Assembly: GCA_940671915.1 (NCBI GenBank)
Contig: CALNVZ010003434.1
Span: 15,863,959-15,927,958 of the forward strand
Source: Paracentrotus lividus
Taxonomy: Eukaryota; Echinodermata; Echinoidea; Camarodonta; Echinidae
Direction: 5' to 3'
DNA: 64,000 bases
Shown: piece by piece, positions 9,701 through 21,500 of the stretch
Position numbering within the stretch: the stretch's first letter is position 1
How the letters are laid out: every line of letters starts with the position of its first letter
The notes under the pieces: generated by a model
What the model saw: only the letters and a program-made list of their open reading frames with translations
Told to the model about the DNA's origin: nothing
Database searches by the model: none
Translations under genes and position numbers: made by a program

Positions 9701-12049
9701 TTGAAATTTTCAACACGGTAAGTGAGCTGTTTTAGCTGGTTTTTGCGCTTTCTGAGATTTTAAAGTGAGTTTTTTAAGTCATGTAAAATTGTAACTGTTA
9801 CTAGACTAACTTACAAAGTTACATGCTAAATCACACATTACTACGAGGTCGATACGTAGTATCGACCTCGTTAACCAAGTCCTTCGAGAAAAGTATAATT
9901 TTTTTTGATCACTTTTCTTTTTATTTCCTATTCCTATTGATGAAATATAACTACACCAAATTATACTACACACTTTTTTTTTGTACGTAATGCAAGTTTA
10001 AACGATTTTTTTTCCTTATAAACATAGAAAAAAAGGAGAAAACTCACCGCATTAACTGCCTTGACCTGTCTGTCATGTCCGTAGTCGACGCCTATTGCAA
10101 ATGGCGCTACAGCACACAGCAATACTATATTGTTAAAAAGTCGGCCCAAATCAACCCAATCAACTCGGCCTATTCCAAACTCGGTATCGCCATAGAGCAA
10201 GCTCAAAATTACATTCCTCGGTACCGTTGGTACTATACCCGTTGTGTGGGCGAGCTTGTGATTCCTCAGATCATCGTACCTCAGCGAATGAAAAAAAATA
10301 TAGGTAGAGTTGACTCGAAGCTTCATGTAATGCTGATCTTGTCGACAGATAAAGTGAATCTCGATTGAAGTCAGCCTAGTATCGATAACTCTTGTTTGGA
10401 TTGTCAGCCTTTAATTTGAAAACAGCTTGTAAGTCTTCAAATTATTTACCTAGACGTGTGAGAAGTACCTTCACATTTGAAAGATAAAATGAATTTTGAT
10501 TGATGTCAGCCTACATTGTAGCAGTACATTGCTAAACTTCTTCTTGCGTTGATATTATGGCAAGCATTTGGGATACAACTTATTTGCCACTGCTTTTCTT
10601 TATTTATAATATTTTTTATTTTGCTTTTTCTATTTGCAAAGTTATTTTAGGCCTAATTATTTGTTTCTTGTCCTTCGTCCCCCCCCCCCATTTCTCTTCT
10701 TCTTCTTCTTTTTATGTTTTTTTTTCTCCTTACTTCTTCTTCTCTCTCTCTCTTCTTTTTTTTCTCCTCACTTTTCTTCTTTTTTTGTTTATATCTCTCC
10801 TTCTTTTTTCCATCATACTTTTCTTCTTCTTTTTTCCCCCTCTCTTCTTCTCTTTGTATTTTTTAAAGCTTTTTTTTCTGGTCTCCATTCCTTTTTTCTC
10901 TCTCTCTCTCTCTCTAGCTCCTTTTCTCCTCCTCTCTCTTCCTTTTTCCTCGATGATTTTCTTCTCTTCTTTTTTTTTTTCTCTCTCTCTCTCTCTTTCA
11001 GTCTCTTCTTTTTTTTCTCTCTCTCTCTTTCATCTCTTTCCCTTTTCTCTCGTTTTTTTTTTCTCTCTCTTTTTGTCTCTCCGTTTTCCTCCTGCCTTTT
11101 CCTTCTTTTTCTCTCTCTCTCTCTTCTCTCTTTTCCTTCCCTCCCATTTTTTTCCTCTGTTTCTTTTCTTTTTTTTTTCTTTCTTTCTGGTTTATTGTTT
11201 TTATTGTTATTTTTCTCTTTCTTCTTCTTTTTTTTTTTCATTTTAATTTAGAATCTATTTGCTTTGACCTCAGTTGATATATCGGTCAGCGATATAATCA
11301 GAATGGAATGCAAAAGTACTCTCGGAAGTAGTACTTGCTTTACCCTAAATACTACCGCAAGGCGTTATTTGTGTTTTCGCCCTCTACGTTCTTTTGAAAA
11401 CAGCATGTGAGTTTACCTAGACGTGTGTGTCGTATCTTCAAATTAAAGATTTCAAGTCTAAATTTACTCATTTTGGAAGGAAAAACAGATGACTCAACAC
11501 AGATGTAAGAATATCTATATTGTCAACAACCAAGTCATCTAGAAAACGGTACGTATAAGTCTTTATTTTAAAACATATTATAAAGCAATTCATAAAACGC
11601 AATCGCGAGACTGTAGTGTAGGTCGTGGGCTCAGAATGTTCGGGTGCATACGTGTGCTAAATGAAACATTGAACTTTTTTTTAATGTATGATTTGTGACT
11701 GTCAGAGCATTTTTGCTTTTTATCTGGGAGTACCTATCTGTGCCCGTTGTATTTAATGTAAATGGAAAAGTTGAGTTAATTTTCAGGACGCACCACACAC
11801 CGCATATCGCGCATTGACGTCATTGAATACCTTACAAGGCTTACCGGTACAAATTATTCAACGTATGGGACAATGTAAAATATTTTTAGAACAAAGAAAA
11901 ATGATCGACGGAAATAGATTGCAAAAATAAATGCTTTTGAGTGGATTATGAGATTTACTTACTTCAGAACCGATCATATAACTCTCCCCTCCTTCTTCGA
12001 AATGAAAAATATCGGGTTTCTTGCCGTACGTTTTTAAAGGAGTCCCCAT
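3171..12049 (-). CDS. SMARCB1: SMARCB1 / SNF5 / BAF47, 5' half of gene (four exons)
   Basis: This encodes the core SWI/SNF (BAF) chromatin-remodelling subunit that contacts the nucleosome acidic patch. Coding exons on the minus strand are 12049-11963, 6458-6347, 5752-5488 and 3296-3171. The predicted protein follows the human protein from its start (YGKKPDIF..., YMIGSE) through [56 protein letters not shown] and the opening of the SNF5 homology region ([17 protein letters not shown]). It stops near human residue 209. The rest of the SNF5 domain and the C-terminal helix are beyond the left edge. Splice phases are 0, 1 and 2, as in vertebrates. Exon 4 appears to be missing two bases, so the reading frame is not continuous as assembled. 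Confidence 0.93.
3363..4028. mobile_element. Foldback element with ~210-bp inverted arms
   Basis: The left arm (about 3363-3575) begins taaacccctcaaaaatgtc. The right arm (about 3810-4028) ends gacattttttgagggttta, its inverted complement. Shared inner blocks include gtcttgcaattcaactttga, gtactgtgcattca-type and ccattcatttgg segments. A unique centre of ~235 bp separates the arms. It lies in a SMARCB1 intron. No transposase ORF is present. Confidence 0.75.
4392..4990. repeat. Tandem array, ~157-bp unit, each with a perfect DR1 motif
   Basis: Four units are seen, each containing TGACCTTTGACCT exactly, at 4406, 4563, 4717 and 4875 (spacing 157, 154 and 158). The shared remainder includes 'aatcagatcatct', 'aagtttgaagctcatatctc' and 'gagatatcgcgataac'. 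The motif is the complement of AGGTCA-A-AGGTCA, the DR1 arrangement bound by RXR/HNF4-type nuclear receptors. Binding is inference only. The array ends in a GGACGGACGG run and a hairpin. Confidence 0.85.
5044..5077. repeat. Hairpin closing the DR1 tandem array
   Basis: An imperfect palindrome of 34 bases runs from ATGCCTCCGGCACC to GGTGGCGGAGGCAT with a short centre. A related half, atgcctccgc, occurs at the other side of the array near 4327, which suggests that the array is the inside of one dispersed element. Confidence 0.6.
5488..5752 (-). CDS. SMARCB1: SMARCB1 exon 3 (fusion of the region split into two exons in human)
   Basis: It is 265 nt, entered in phase 1 after the acceptor ttttgtag and left in phase 2 at TG|gtaaga. 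It encodes [20 protein letters not shown], then [13 protein letters not shown], a basic stretch (PKPKRSRDW), and [19 protein letters not shown]. The frame is open throughout and conservation with vertebrate SMARCB1 is strong. The human gene, as I recall it, divides this stretch into two exons totalling about 268 nt. Confidence 0.93.
6347..6458 (-). CDS. SMARCB1: SMARCB1 exon 2
   Basis: It is 112 nt with acceptor tttctaag and donor A|gtgagt (phase 1). It encodes [20 protein letters not shown] then [17 protein letters not shown], the winged-helix-like N-terminal DNA-binding region of SMARCB1. The length equals the short alternatively spliced form of the human exon (isoform lacking nine residues). 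A GA microsatellite lies just upstream of the acceptor. Confidence 0.95.
6785..7397. mobile_element. piggyBac-like non-autonomous element, TTAA-flanked
   Basis: It is bounded by TTAA at 6781-6784 and TTAA at 7398-7401. The inverted ends are CTCTTTACGTGCC and GGCACGTTAAGAG (12 of 13 matching). The 613-bp interior has no long ORF. TTAA target duplication is the hallmark of the piggyBac superfamily. It is in SMARCB1 intron 1, next to a (TA)n run at 6748-6771. Confidence 0.7.
7402..9842. other. SMARCB1 intron 1 sequence without a recognised feature
   Basis: No exon with a recognisable product, RNA gene or clear transposon end was found. A small palindrome aaggtcaattcataattgac lies near 9282. The open frames here are short and compositionally ordinary. 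Confidence 0.4.
9843..9871. repeat. Perfect 13-bp-arm hairpin
   Basis: ACGAGGTCGATAC, a 3-nt loop GTA, then GTATCGACCTCGT. The arms are perfect. Its function is unknown; it could be the core of a small foldback element. Confidence 0.7.
10045..10326 (-). CDS. Possible exon of unknown product (low confidence)
   Basis: The minus frame is open from the Met at 10326 to a good donor (gcg|gtgagt near 10044). It is less AT-rich than its surroundings and contains a hydrophobic segment around [16 protein letters not shown]. The plus strand is also open over 10075-10368, so strand and coding status are uncertain. I do not recognise the family. It lies inside SMARCB1 intron 1 in the same orientation. 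It could be an alternative SMARCB1 5' exon, a nested gene's exon or chance. Confidence 0.25.
10676..11241. repeat. Long polypyrimidine tract (~565 bp)
   Basis: The plus strand is almost pure C and T, with (CT)n and (TTC)n runs, giving spurious Phe/Ser/Leu-rich open frames on plus and Lys/Glu/Arg-rich ones on minus. It is in SMARCB1 intron 1. Such mirror-like tracts can adopt triplex (H-DNA) structure; that is inference. Confidence 0.85.
11963..12049 (-). CDS. SMARCB1: SMARCB1 exon 1 (start codon)
   Basis: The ATG is at 12049-12047, followed by 29 codons to GAA|gtaagt (phase 0). It encodes [17 protein letters not shown] and [11 protein letters not shown], matching the human N terminus ([24 protein letters not shown]). 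The start is chosen because it aligns with the family start and lies right after a short AAAAAGACAAA leader. No TATA box is evident upstream. Confidence 0.93.
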
Positions 12050-14624
12050 TTTGTCTTTTTTTCGTCGCTTGAAATCTCAAATTCTGTGCACAACGAAATG
12101 ATGGTATCTCAAAGGCGTCAAATTGCAAATAACAGGGAAAAAAAAAACAACACCCTCTTTCATTGAAAATAAAACAGCAAGAAGAACATAATGAACAACA
12201 AAAGTTGAAAAAGGCCGAAGAAGAAAATGAAGAATCGAAGTCCCATTTTTTTTTTTGTGATAAAAGTTTTGGGGGCTATAAAATAAGAAGGCCGAGGGAA
12301 AAAAATATGAACTGAAGAAAAAAGTTAAAGAAATTAGGAGGGTGAACTATATAGGCAAGCAATGCTGAGAACATGATAAAATTATTATGTGTGCTTTGAT
12401 TGTTTATGCTATTTCAATTTATTTATCTATTTTTTTTTTAAATCTATTTCTTTCTTTCCTTTTTTTTGGGGGGGGGGTGGGTGTAGAACAGTTGTAATCA
12501 TTTTGGATAGACTGAATTCATAATACATTTTCATCTAAAACAAATGAACATTATATATTTGAGACTTATAATCATCCTTATTGTCAGAAGTAGACAAAAC
12601 TACATGTATTTGTAATTATTTAATTGCAAATGACTTGGCTTAAAATGTTGTTTTAATGTCTTTTCTATGTGTGTTGGCCAGTGCTTTTATGGATAACTAT
12701 AAAATGGAAAGTTTTATACTTTTGGCTAGCTGGTGTTTTCACATTATCATGCTTGTTTTGCTTGAATGATTTTACCCCTCTGGGAATTCCTCAATAGCTA
12801 TTTTAATGATAAAATCACATCATAGCCTGTCATTCACAGCTAATCATTCAGTTGATTTGGCCTGAATAACATCCATTAGAAATTGTAGTTACACATCTCG
12901 TCCAGGGCCGCAAGGGGAAAAATTAAAGAAAGAATAACCCAACATCACCTCACTCGACCTATAAACTACTCAAAATTGTTCTTTTTTATCCCCCAGGATG
13001 CAACATTTTAATAAAGCAGTCTTATATTTGATAGCAAATTATTTGCTAGGTCTACCCTTTGCAACATTAATATATCAAAATCAAATAGGACTAATATTTT
13101 CTTCAAATAATTCATGTTATATGACATTATCATAGGCCAATATATTGAAATATATTGTCCCTTTAAATTTCTGTAAATTTCTGTGTCAAAGTAGTAGCAA
13201 TTTATTAAGACTACACTCAAACACACTCTCTCCTGGCATAAATATTCTAAATGATGTATCATGCACCAAATCAAGCAGTTAAACAATAAATGTCTACAAT
13301 CTGAAACTCAAAATTAATCTTATTATTGTCAATTGATTTTAAAACGCTGTCTGTTTGATTAGTTTGAACGGAAAGTACAGCTCATCACCCAACTGCGAGG
13401 TTACTCTCACTTTAGTAAAATATACACGAAGGAAACAAAACACATATCTGAGAGCAAATTATGTTAGCATGGCAAGGAATTTAATCAGAGTCCAATAGTT
13501 GTATATAAAGTGAAGCTGAAAATAATTACACATTTCAGAGAATTCCTGTGTCAAAGAGTGTTCTGATCAGTCGATGACATCCAACACAAATGATATAATC
13601 ATGATCCATAGCTTTTACACTAAACATCAACAAACAGTGCCTGGATTTCATTTTGTATCCCCTAACATTGCTTTTTGACAGCAATATCTAAAACAATGAT
13701 ATATCACAGATGTGACACAGTTATTACAAGCTTTAAAACAAAAAATGTGAAAGCAGATGTAAGTGAACAAAAAATATGCAGGTATATCAAATGAAAAATC
13801 AAAGTAAAGGTGTTGGCAAAAATGGATTTCAAATTCATACAAGCTTAATACCAGCTTATCCCCATTTATAAAATCGGTTTATAGACATCAAGCTAAAAAT
13901 ATTAACAAGAAAAAAAAAAAAGATGAAATGAATATTTAGAATGAGATGTAATGAAAATGGATAAATATGAGCAACAAAAAAAGTACACAAATTCATTATG
14001 GAAAGGATAAAGGTATACCCTTGGTCAATCATAAATGCATCTATAAAACAACTTTTTTAACAATTTGAGGCAAATTCTTTGAAAATGATACATGTCTTAG
14101 AGTACATAGTAACAAGACATTTAATTGAGCCATTATCAATAAAACCTTGATTCTCTATTTTTTTTAAGCATATCATTTTCATCTGCCCCTTAGAGAACTA
14201 ATACTATCAAAACAGCATTTTATTTTCATTAAAAATTGCAGCATTGGGTTTTTCATTTGAGAAAAAAAGTCCAACTGTGCAATAACATGTAACAACATAT
14301 TCATTCTTATTGAATTTAATGAGTGGCAAGCTTGATAAAAACAGGGTTAAGACTTGTAGCAAATATATAAATTACAAGTAAAATATATATCATGTACATC
14401 TATACTAATACATGTAAATATATATTCTTATTTCAAGTAAAAGCACTGTTTACTTCAGTGTAGTGAACTGATGTAAAACCCATTCATTACACATCATTGA
14501 TTTTTACATAAAATAAAGGTGATTTGAAGTATAAAAACAATTGTGGTTAATTCGAGGAGACGCTATTTTCTTCATTTAGCAAATAGTTTCAATATTATGG
14601 ATGCATTTGATGATCTAGATTGTT
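12050..14624. other. Intergenic: SMARCB1 upstream region
   Basis: This is AT-rich sequence between the SMARCB1 start and the zinc-finger gene's 3' side, both genes being on minus. The SMARCB1 promoter should lie just right of 12049, but no core motif is convincing. A G-rich run occurs near 12468. No ORF here resembles a known protein. Confidence 0.4.
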
Positions 14625-14918
14625 ACAGTCTACTCTCGTTATAATGAGCAGATATGAGATATCATAACAAGGTGATTATCTTGTTACCAACTTCAAAGCT
14701 GTGTCCAGGAGGGCATTTCATCAAAGGACTTGTCGGACATTTTACGCGACAATTTTGCTCTCAACCAATCAGATGCAAGCATTATAGTAGCTTATAACAA
14801 TTTGTTGGATAAAACGTCCGACAAGTCCTTTGTTGAAATGCCCTCCAGATGAGATTTCATTTTAATGAGGAAATTCATTTTGTGTCAAGCATCTCATTGT
14901 AACAGGAATGGGCTGATT
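14625..14918. mobile_element. MITE family B, interrupted by MITE family A
   Basis: The left end ACAGTCTACTCTCGTTATAA and a degenerate right end (cattgtaacaggaatgggct) match the ends of the complete copy at 53210-53395. The middle is occupied by a family A element (14706-14847), giving a nested insertion. Confidence 0.7.
14706..14847. mobile_element. MITE family A copy 2 (nested)
   Basis: The ends are caggagggcatttcatcaaa and tttgttgaaatgccctccag, near-perfect inverted complements of about 40 bp including aggacttgtcggac. The centre contains ccaatcagatgcaagc, shared with the copy at 49498-49640. Confidence 0.85.
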
Positions 14919-16555
14919 TACTCAAGACAAGTAGCGATATAGATGCTATTGGTACTTAGATCATAACCATGCCGTTTTAAATTCTAACATATGTTTTAGA
15001 TATCAAATGAAGCTGTTTTCATGTGAATAAACAATGCGTATGTTGCTTTGCAATAGATATTCTTTTATATGCAACAAAATACAAATGTAAGGAGCAAACT
15101 CATGCTATATATCATAATCAGATTAGCACATCTCATGTAAGAAATATCAAAAATTTAAGAAGAATTAAAGTAAAGTTAAAAATCTTCAAATATTCCTTTA
15201 AAAAAATCCCAAACTACTGCCTTTAAGGCATCTTACAACCATCCACAAACATTGACAATACATGATTCAATGTAACAACTTTGGCATACATCATATAAGC
15301 TAAATATATCCATCTAATGGTTTTATATGAAGGTTAAAATCTACAGAGAATATTCAAGAAAAGAAACATGATGAAATGAATAAAAAGAATTTTAGGCACC
15401 ACAAATTCAAACGTTCTATATACTTTGATAAATTTTCTTGATATATCTAATCGAACATAAAAACCAAATCAGAACTACATACATGCTCAAATTCTGAATT
15501 GCAATACTGTGGTATTGTGCTCCTACAAAACAAATAATGATATTCGAAGAATCTATTGATGCATATTTGTAAAGATATATATATTTTATATAAATGTATT
15601 ATCCATAGCTGATAATCAATGCATTTACAAGAAGCACTTCTTTTAATCAGGTGTACCTTGTCAAAAAATGAAGAAAAAGAAAACAAAAATGAAATAAAGA
15701 ACTGATAAGCTTATTCTTAGCTTAATATCTTGACAGCACCCTACTGTTATATGAATATGCTAATACATTATTAACAATATTGACATTACAAAAGTACAAA
15801 ACACTAGCCAATTCTACTCACCCCCTTACCAATTTAAACACTCATAATAATAGACAATATATGTTAACATAGTCTCACACTTGATCCTCAATAGAGTAAC
15901 ACATTCATTCATATAATTCCAAAGATTGAATGGTCATAACTAAGCATAAGAAACGCTAACCAAGTAGACACCAATGCCGAATGTTAGTACTTCTGGTCTA
16001 AATAGTAGTTAGTAATGTGGTTATTACAAGACAGATAAATATCTTCAAAATTTTGTTTAAAGTGAAAGATAAAAAATTTACCTTCAAACTAACTACATAT
16101 TTGTCCTCCACATAATCTTACAATACTGAGATCAGAGAAAAAAAAAACATCTTTGAATATTGTCCTTCACAAAATTATTCATTCATTAAAACATAGATCC
16201 ATTCTCACCTTGATAGAGAGAGGGGGAAATATTGAAAATATACTATACAAGTGATCAAATTTTATAAACTAAAGTTCTATGGATTGTCCTAGCAAAACAC
16301 ACAAAAAAGTTTTGTTACTTGCCAAAGTTTTACAACAAAATTTTCAGAATAAGAGTCTTATTTGCGTTGCAGAAATGCAACATTATTTCAAAACATGATT
16401 GTTATGACTCTTTAGAATATATGAGATTTTGTATACAAGAGTAATCTATGTACATATATCTTAGTATACAAAGTAGTACCAACTTATGCAATCCACTTTG
16501 GGGCATTCATATTAAAATCTAAAATTCATTACATTACTATTTTGAAACATGATCT

Positions 16556-16850
16556 AAAATTGAATGTTAAAATCTAAACTTGATTACAAGAGTATTTTGA
16601 AACAAGATCTAAAAATTTAATATTAAAATCTACAATTGATTACACTAGTATTTTGAAACTCACATGATCTAAAAATTCAATATTACAATCTACAATATTG
16701 ATTACACTAGAATTTTTAAACTAACATGATCTAAAATTAAATATTAAAATCTAAAATTTATTATTTTGAAACTAACATCTAAAATTAAATATCAAAATCT
16801 AAAACTGATGGGCAAAATTGATTACACTAGGATTATGAAACTAACATGAT
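16556..16850. repeat. Degenerate AT-rich tandem repeat, ~65-bp unit
   Basis: About five units share 'attttgaaact..catgatctaaaatt' and 'atattaaaatctaaaattgattacacta'. The units are diverged, so the array is old. It is non-coding, probably in the 3' flank of the zinc-finger gene. Confidence 0.7.
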
Positions 16851-18215
16851 CAACTATTTTGCATTATCTGAACTAATTTTCCTAACCCATTCACACATTT
16901 ATAAAGAGCAAACAACGAAGAGGACTACGACACACAGTCAGTCCAGGGCAACATTATCTACCCAAAATGCAAAAATTTAAGTCAAACATATTTCTATTGA
17001 CACTGTAGGAACAACCTCCACATAAATTGCCTTTCATTTGATTAGTATGGGTTTATATTTACATGTAATTATCCAATCGCCAAAAGAATTAAGTTTTAGA
17101 GTTGTTGGATATACACTGTATCGCTAAAATCCTATGATATGGGCGACAAACCTTTTCAAAAAAACTAATGTCATATTGGTAACGAAGATTTCCCATTTAA
17201 GGGCTGTGATGAGTTTACTCTTTTGGGACACATCCGTCCACTCAAAACTATTGTATTGTAGAAGTATGTCTTGCCACAATAAATGCATTGACTACTTGGT
17301 ATATACTCTGCTTGTAAATATATAATTTATGAATATAAGTCATTCATATACATTGGTATATATATTTAATGATACAGAGGTCAAGATTGTAAGCATTTAC
17401 AATGTACTTTGACTAGTATTATGACTAGTTTACAATATATTCAAAACATATTCCTTTTGTCAAGAAAATTACTATAATCTTGAAGGTGCATCATTACTGA
17501 GGCATAAATATGCTATCTATGTGGAATATATATAATATTTCTAAACTATGATGTTTATATATTATGCTACTGTTATACATTTTGTCAATACACAACCAAC
17601 AGTAAGTATGAAATAGAAAATCACATCTTAATATGATTTATACTTTTATGTACACTCCGAAGTTATATGCATGCAAATGTAAAACACACACATACACAAT
17701 AATTCTACAGAATTTGGTTAATACCACTTAAACAAAATCTTTTCCTGCACGTAGGCCAGTTTTGTTACAGTGGCTTTGTATCACAAAGAGACACAATAGC
17801 ACGGTTATCTACCAGAAACTCTCCCTAACCGAGCTACAGATGTCTACACACATCAACATTTACTGCATACGCTGGCATTTTTGTTAGGGCTTTATTTTCA
17901 TGTATTTTCTGAGTCAGTCCTCACGGAAATGTCCTCTTCAATATGTAGTAATGAAAATCACAAATTAATCACCTTCCAAATTTCCTCACCTAGTCCATAA
18001 TTGCAACAATCTCTGTACCCATTGTTTTTCGCATATACAGTACTTTATTTCCTGTTGTTTGCATGCAAGACTTAAATCATCGACTAACCAAAATACTGAA
18101 CAAAAACCAGGTTGTTCCTGATTGTTACTTTGTTCCACATTAATGGTGACGAACGGCTTTCAGAAAAGAGAAAGCACTTAAATATAAAATGAAAAACAAA
18201 ATCCCAAAAAGCAGC

Positions 18216-18221
18216 TTTATT
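18216..18221 (-). promoter_or_regulatory. Candidate polyadenylation signal (AATAAA)
   Basis: A minus-strand AATAAA lies ~355 bases past the zinc-finger stop codon. Another lies at 18044-18049. In AT-rich DNA these occur by chance, so assignment is tentative. Confidence 0.25.
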
Positions 18222-18574
18222 CAGTATAAAACTTTCTCATTATTACCTCTCTGTACTTATGAAATATTCTATAAAGAAAAATATCAAAGTTTAAACAACT
18301 TCATTCTATTACATGTAAAATGCCACGTTATTTCATTCGATTCTCATTACTAAAACGTCACTTTAACATTTACAGTTACAAATTTAAAATAACATCTACA
18401 TGTTTTTTACTACAAGTATAGGTAGAGATCTGAGCACCACAACAATCAATGTAAATATGAAAATCTGATATAGTGAAATACATATCTATATACAACAATA
18501 CTGAAATATTTGGATTATATCTAGATGCATCTTTTATGATTTGCTTTTTCAGTATCTAAGTAAGAATCTAGTAT

Positions 18575-21500
18575 CTAGAGCATCTGGTACGAGGGGACTT
18601 CCCCGTGAGCACCATGAGCTCGAGGGTTAGGCAAAGAATGGGCCATGGAGTAAGCAAGCTGATTGGATTGGGATATCATGTATGGTGCTTGATGGGGTAC
18701 GGTGTAGGCCAATGGGCCTGGGTGATCGGGGTGCACAGCCATCTGGTACCTCTGCTGGATGGTCTGAGGTTCCTCAAAGTTCTCCTGGATGGCACTAATG
18801 GCACAGATGACAGATGGGTCTTCTTTGTGAGTGAGCAGGTGCATGCGCAGCTGGTGGGAGTCCTGGAATGTTCGGTTGCAGCGGTTACAAGCATGGGAGC
18901 TATGAGATGTATGAGGGGGCATGTGAGCAGGTAGGTGATAAAGTGCAGGGCACTGGTGGGTGTGAAGGAGTTCAAGATTGGGAACGCCAGGTGGCATGCT
19001 CTTCCACAGGCATAGGATTCTTCTTCAGCTGCGAGGTTGGAACAAGGAGGGCGGGCTCTCGATGGGGGTGAGGAGTAGCGGAAGGGGTGACTGCTTCGGA
19101 ACCGGGAGTTTATGACAGGCTTCTGTTCAACTTGCTGGTTAGGGTTGATGAAAGTTGTTGGCTGCTGCTGCCGGCGCCGCGGCTGCAGCAGCAGCGGCAC
19201 TAGCTGCTGGCAGCAGATGCATTGCCTGCTCGTAGAAACGGCTTCCTTCCACACGCACCGTGGTTTCCTCACTCTATCTGGATCATGGCTTCTTGAGGAT
19301 GTGCAATCTTATATATGATAGGTGTCCTCTGAGCGGCTTTCTGACAATGTTCGCACAAGTTGAAAGGTTTCTGGAGACATAGAACGTACTGTGAGACGCA
19401 TGTTGTGTGGATGCTTGGAAGGCACGCCCACAGATCTCGCACACGTAAGGTTGTTCGTCCAGAGTGGGTGCGCATATGGCCTCGGTAACTGCTGTGTGAT
19501 GTGAAGAACTGCTTGCCGCATTCTTTACAGGTATGTGGGTTTTTCTCCTGTGTGTACCCGATTATGCATCCTCAGTTGTCCTATTCGCTTGAAAGGTTTT
19601 ACACAGATGTCGCACATGTAGCGACGTTCAACTGTATGGCCGGTCGTTATGCCTCTCAAGAGCAGGTCCGCTAACGAAATTTCTTGTTGCAGATATCGCA
19701 GTCAAACGGCCTTTCAGATGGCTCTCTCTTTTCTCTGGTTTTCTTCGTGGGTCTTTCTATGGATACGCATGTGATCGATCCTTCCTGATATTTCTTACTC
19801 AACAAAGGATAAAGTCAAAGGGCTTGTCATCAGAGTGGGAAATCTGGTGGCGTCTCAAGTGCCCACTCCGGGTGAACTTCTTCCCGCACTTATCACATTC
19901 GTAAGGACGCAAACCAGTGTGGCAGAACAGATGACGTGTAAGAGCATACACTGTCTTGAAGCCCTTCCCACAGTCAAGACAAGTGTGGACCTTTTCCTCA
20001 TCTTGCTGGCATTCATGAGATTCTAGTGTGGTCTCCTCTGCAAACACATCTCCACATTTCTTGCACTGATGCTGACCTTCAACGTTGTGGCTCAGTTTGT
20101 GCTTGATGAGAGTGGTGTGCTTTGGAAATGACATATCACACATAGTGCAGGAATACGCTTTCTCAACTGGAGCCTCCTTGTGAGTTTCCATGTGCAGACG
20201 ATATTCTTTGACATCTTTGAACCTGTCGTCGCATCGTTTGCAATGGAATTTCTTCTCTGTGTGAGTACGTCTGTGTCTAGCCAGATGGTCTGAACGACCA
20301 AACGATTTCTTGCAGAATTCACATTCATACTTTTTGTCTGCTGTGTGAATCTTCACGTGCCTCATGAGCTTTTCCATCTTGTTGAAAGACTTTCCGCAGA
20401 CACCGCACGTGACGTCCTCATCCGTAGTCTTTGATACCTGACTTGCCATGACCACTGCATTGCCAACCTGTGCATTTTGTTCTACAGCCAATATATCTTC
20501 CTCTTGTTCCATTCCCATCTCAGACGGTTCTGGGTCGGGATCATCCTCAAGCTCAGGTTCCGGCTCATCGTAGAACACCGGTGAAGACTTGTAGGCACAG
20601 ATCATCTGATGCTGTTGAAAAATCTGAAAGTGATGAAATACATTCCCGCAAATGTTGCAGGTGTGCAACTTGTTCTCTCTACAGGACCTGTGTTGGGTCT
20701 CTCTTGGTTCTAGGTTGCCTATCTTTCTACTTGGGTATGGAGTATCATGATCCCAAGCAACAGTCCCTTTGGCACCTTCATCATCACTGACATCACTCGT
20801 CAACACTGAACTAAACCGCCTAATGGTACTCTTCCTAGGTCTTGTACTCTTTCTACGGGATGGTCCCGGCTCTTCGTTTACTCCTCTTTCCTGCTCCTCC
20901 TCTTCATCTTTGACTGTTGGTCCTTTGTTGATCTTTCTTTTTGTCACATGCAACTTTGTCTTGCGTTTCCTACGAGATATTCTCTGAAGAGGTTTTGGAA
21001 CCGTCATAACGGCTTCACTAGGGGTACTGCTTGTGCATTCATGTTGTTCCAGCTCCGGCATATTGCTGAATCTCATGCCACATACGTGACAGAAGAAAGC
21101 ATTATCTGGTTTAGCAGGGGCAAGTTTTCCCCTCCCTCTCCCCGAACCTCGAGGTCTTCCTCGAGGTCTTCCTCTGCCTCTCCCTCCTCCACCCCTGCCT
21201 TTGCTACCTTCTGCAGTCACCAAGTGACAGCGCATGTGATGCTGCAAATGGTCGTTGCGTACGAACCGCTTTCCACATTGAGTGCAGCCATAGGGCCTGA
21301 TCCCAGAATGCGTTAGCTGGTGCCTCTTTAAATGATCACGTCGATTAAAGACCTTAGTACAGACATCACAATTAAATTTATTTGGCCGAGAATGGATGAG
21401 CATGTGTCGTGTTAATCTGCTTCCAGATCTGAACACTTTGCCACACACCTCACATGGCTTCTCTTCATTTTCACCTATGTAGTACTTTTTCACTTTCGGT

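Larger units (their letters stand above)
14919..18574. other. Presumed 3' UTR and flank of the zinc-finger gene
   Basis: This is AT-rich non-coding sequence downstream (minus sense) of the zinc-finger stop codon. A tandem repeat occupies part of it (16556-16850). Candidate polyadenylation hexamers on minus (tttatt on plus) occur at 18216-18221 and 18044-18049. No further exon is recognised. Confidence 0.4.

Noticed and set aside
10045..10326. Assignment of the intronic open frame to the Jagunal family
   Set aside because: Only a vague similarity around an NNI...G hydrophobic stretch; not enough to name it.
10557..11251. 200-residue-plus open frames rich in Phe/Ser/Leu (plus) or Lys/Glu/Arg (minus)
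   Set aside because: They are produced by the polypyrimidine tract; composition alone explains the lack of stops.
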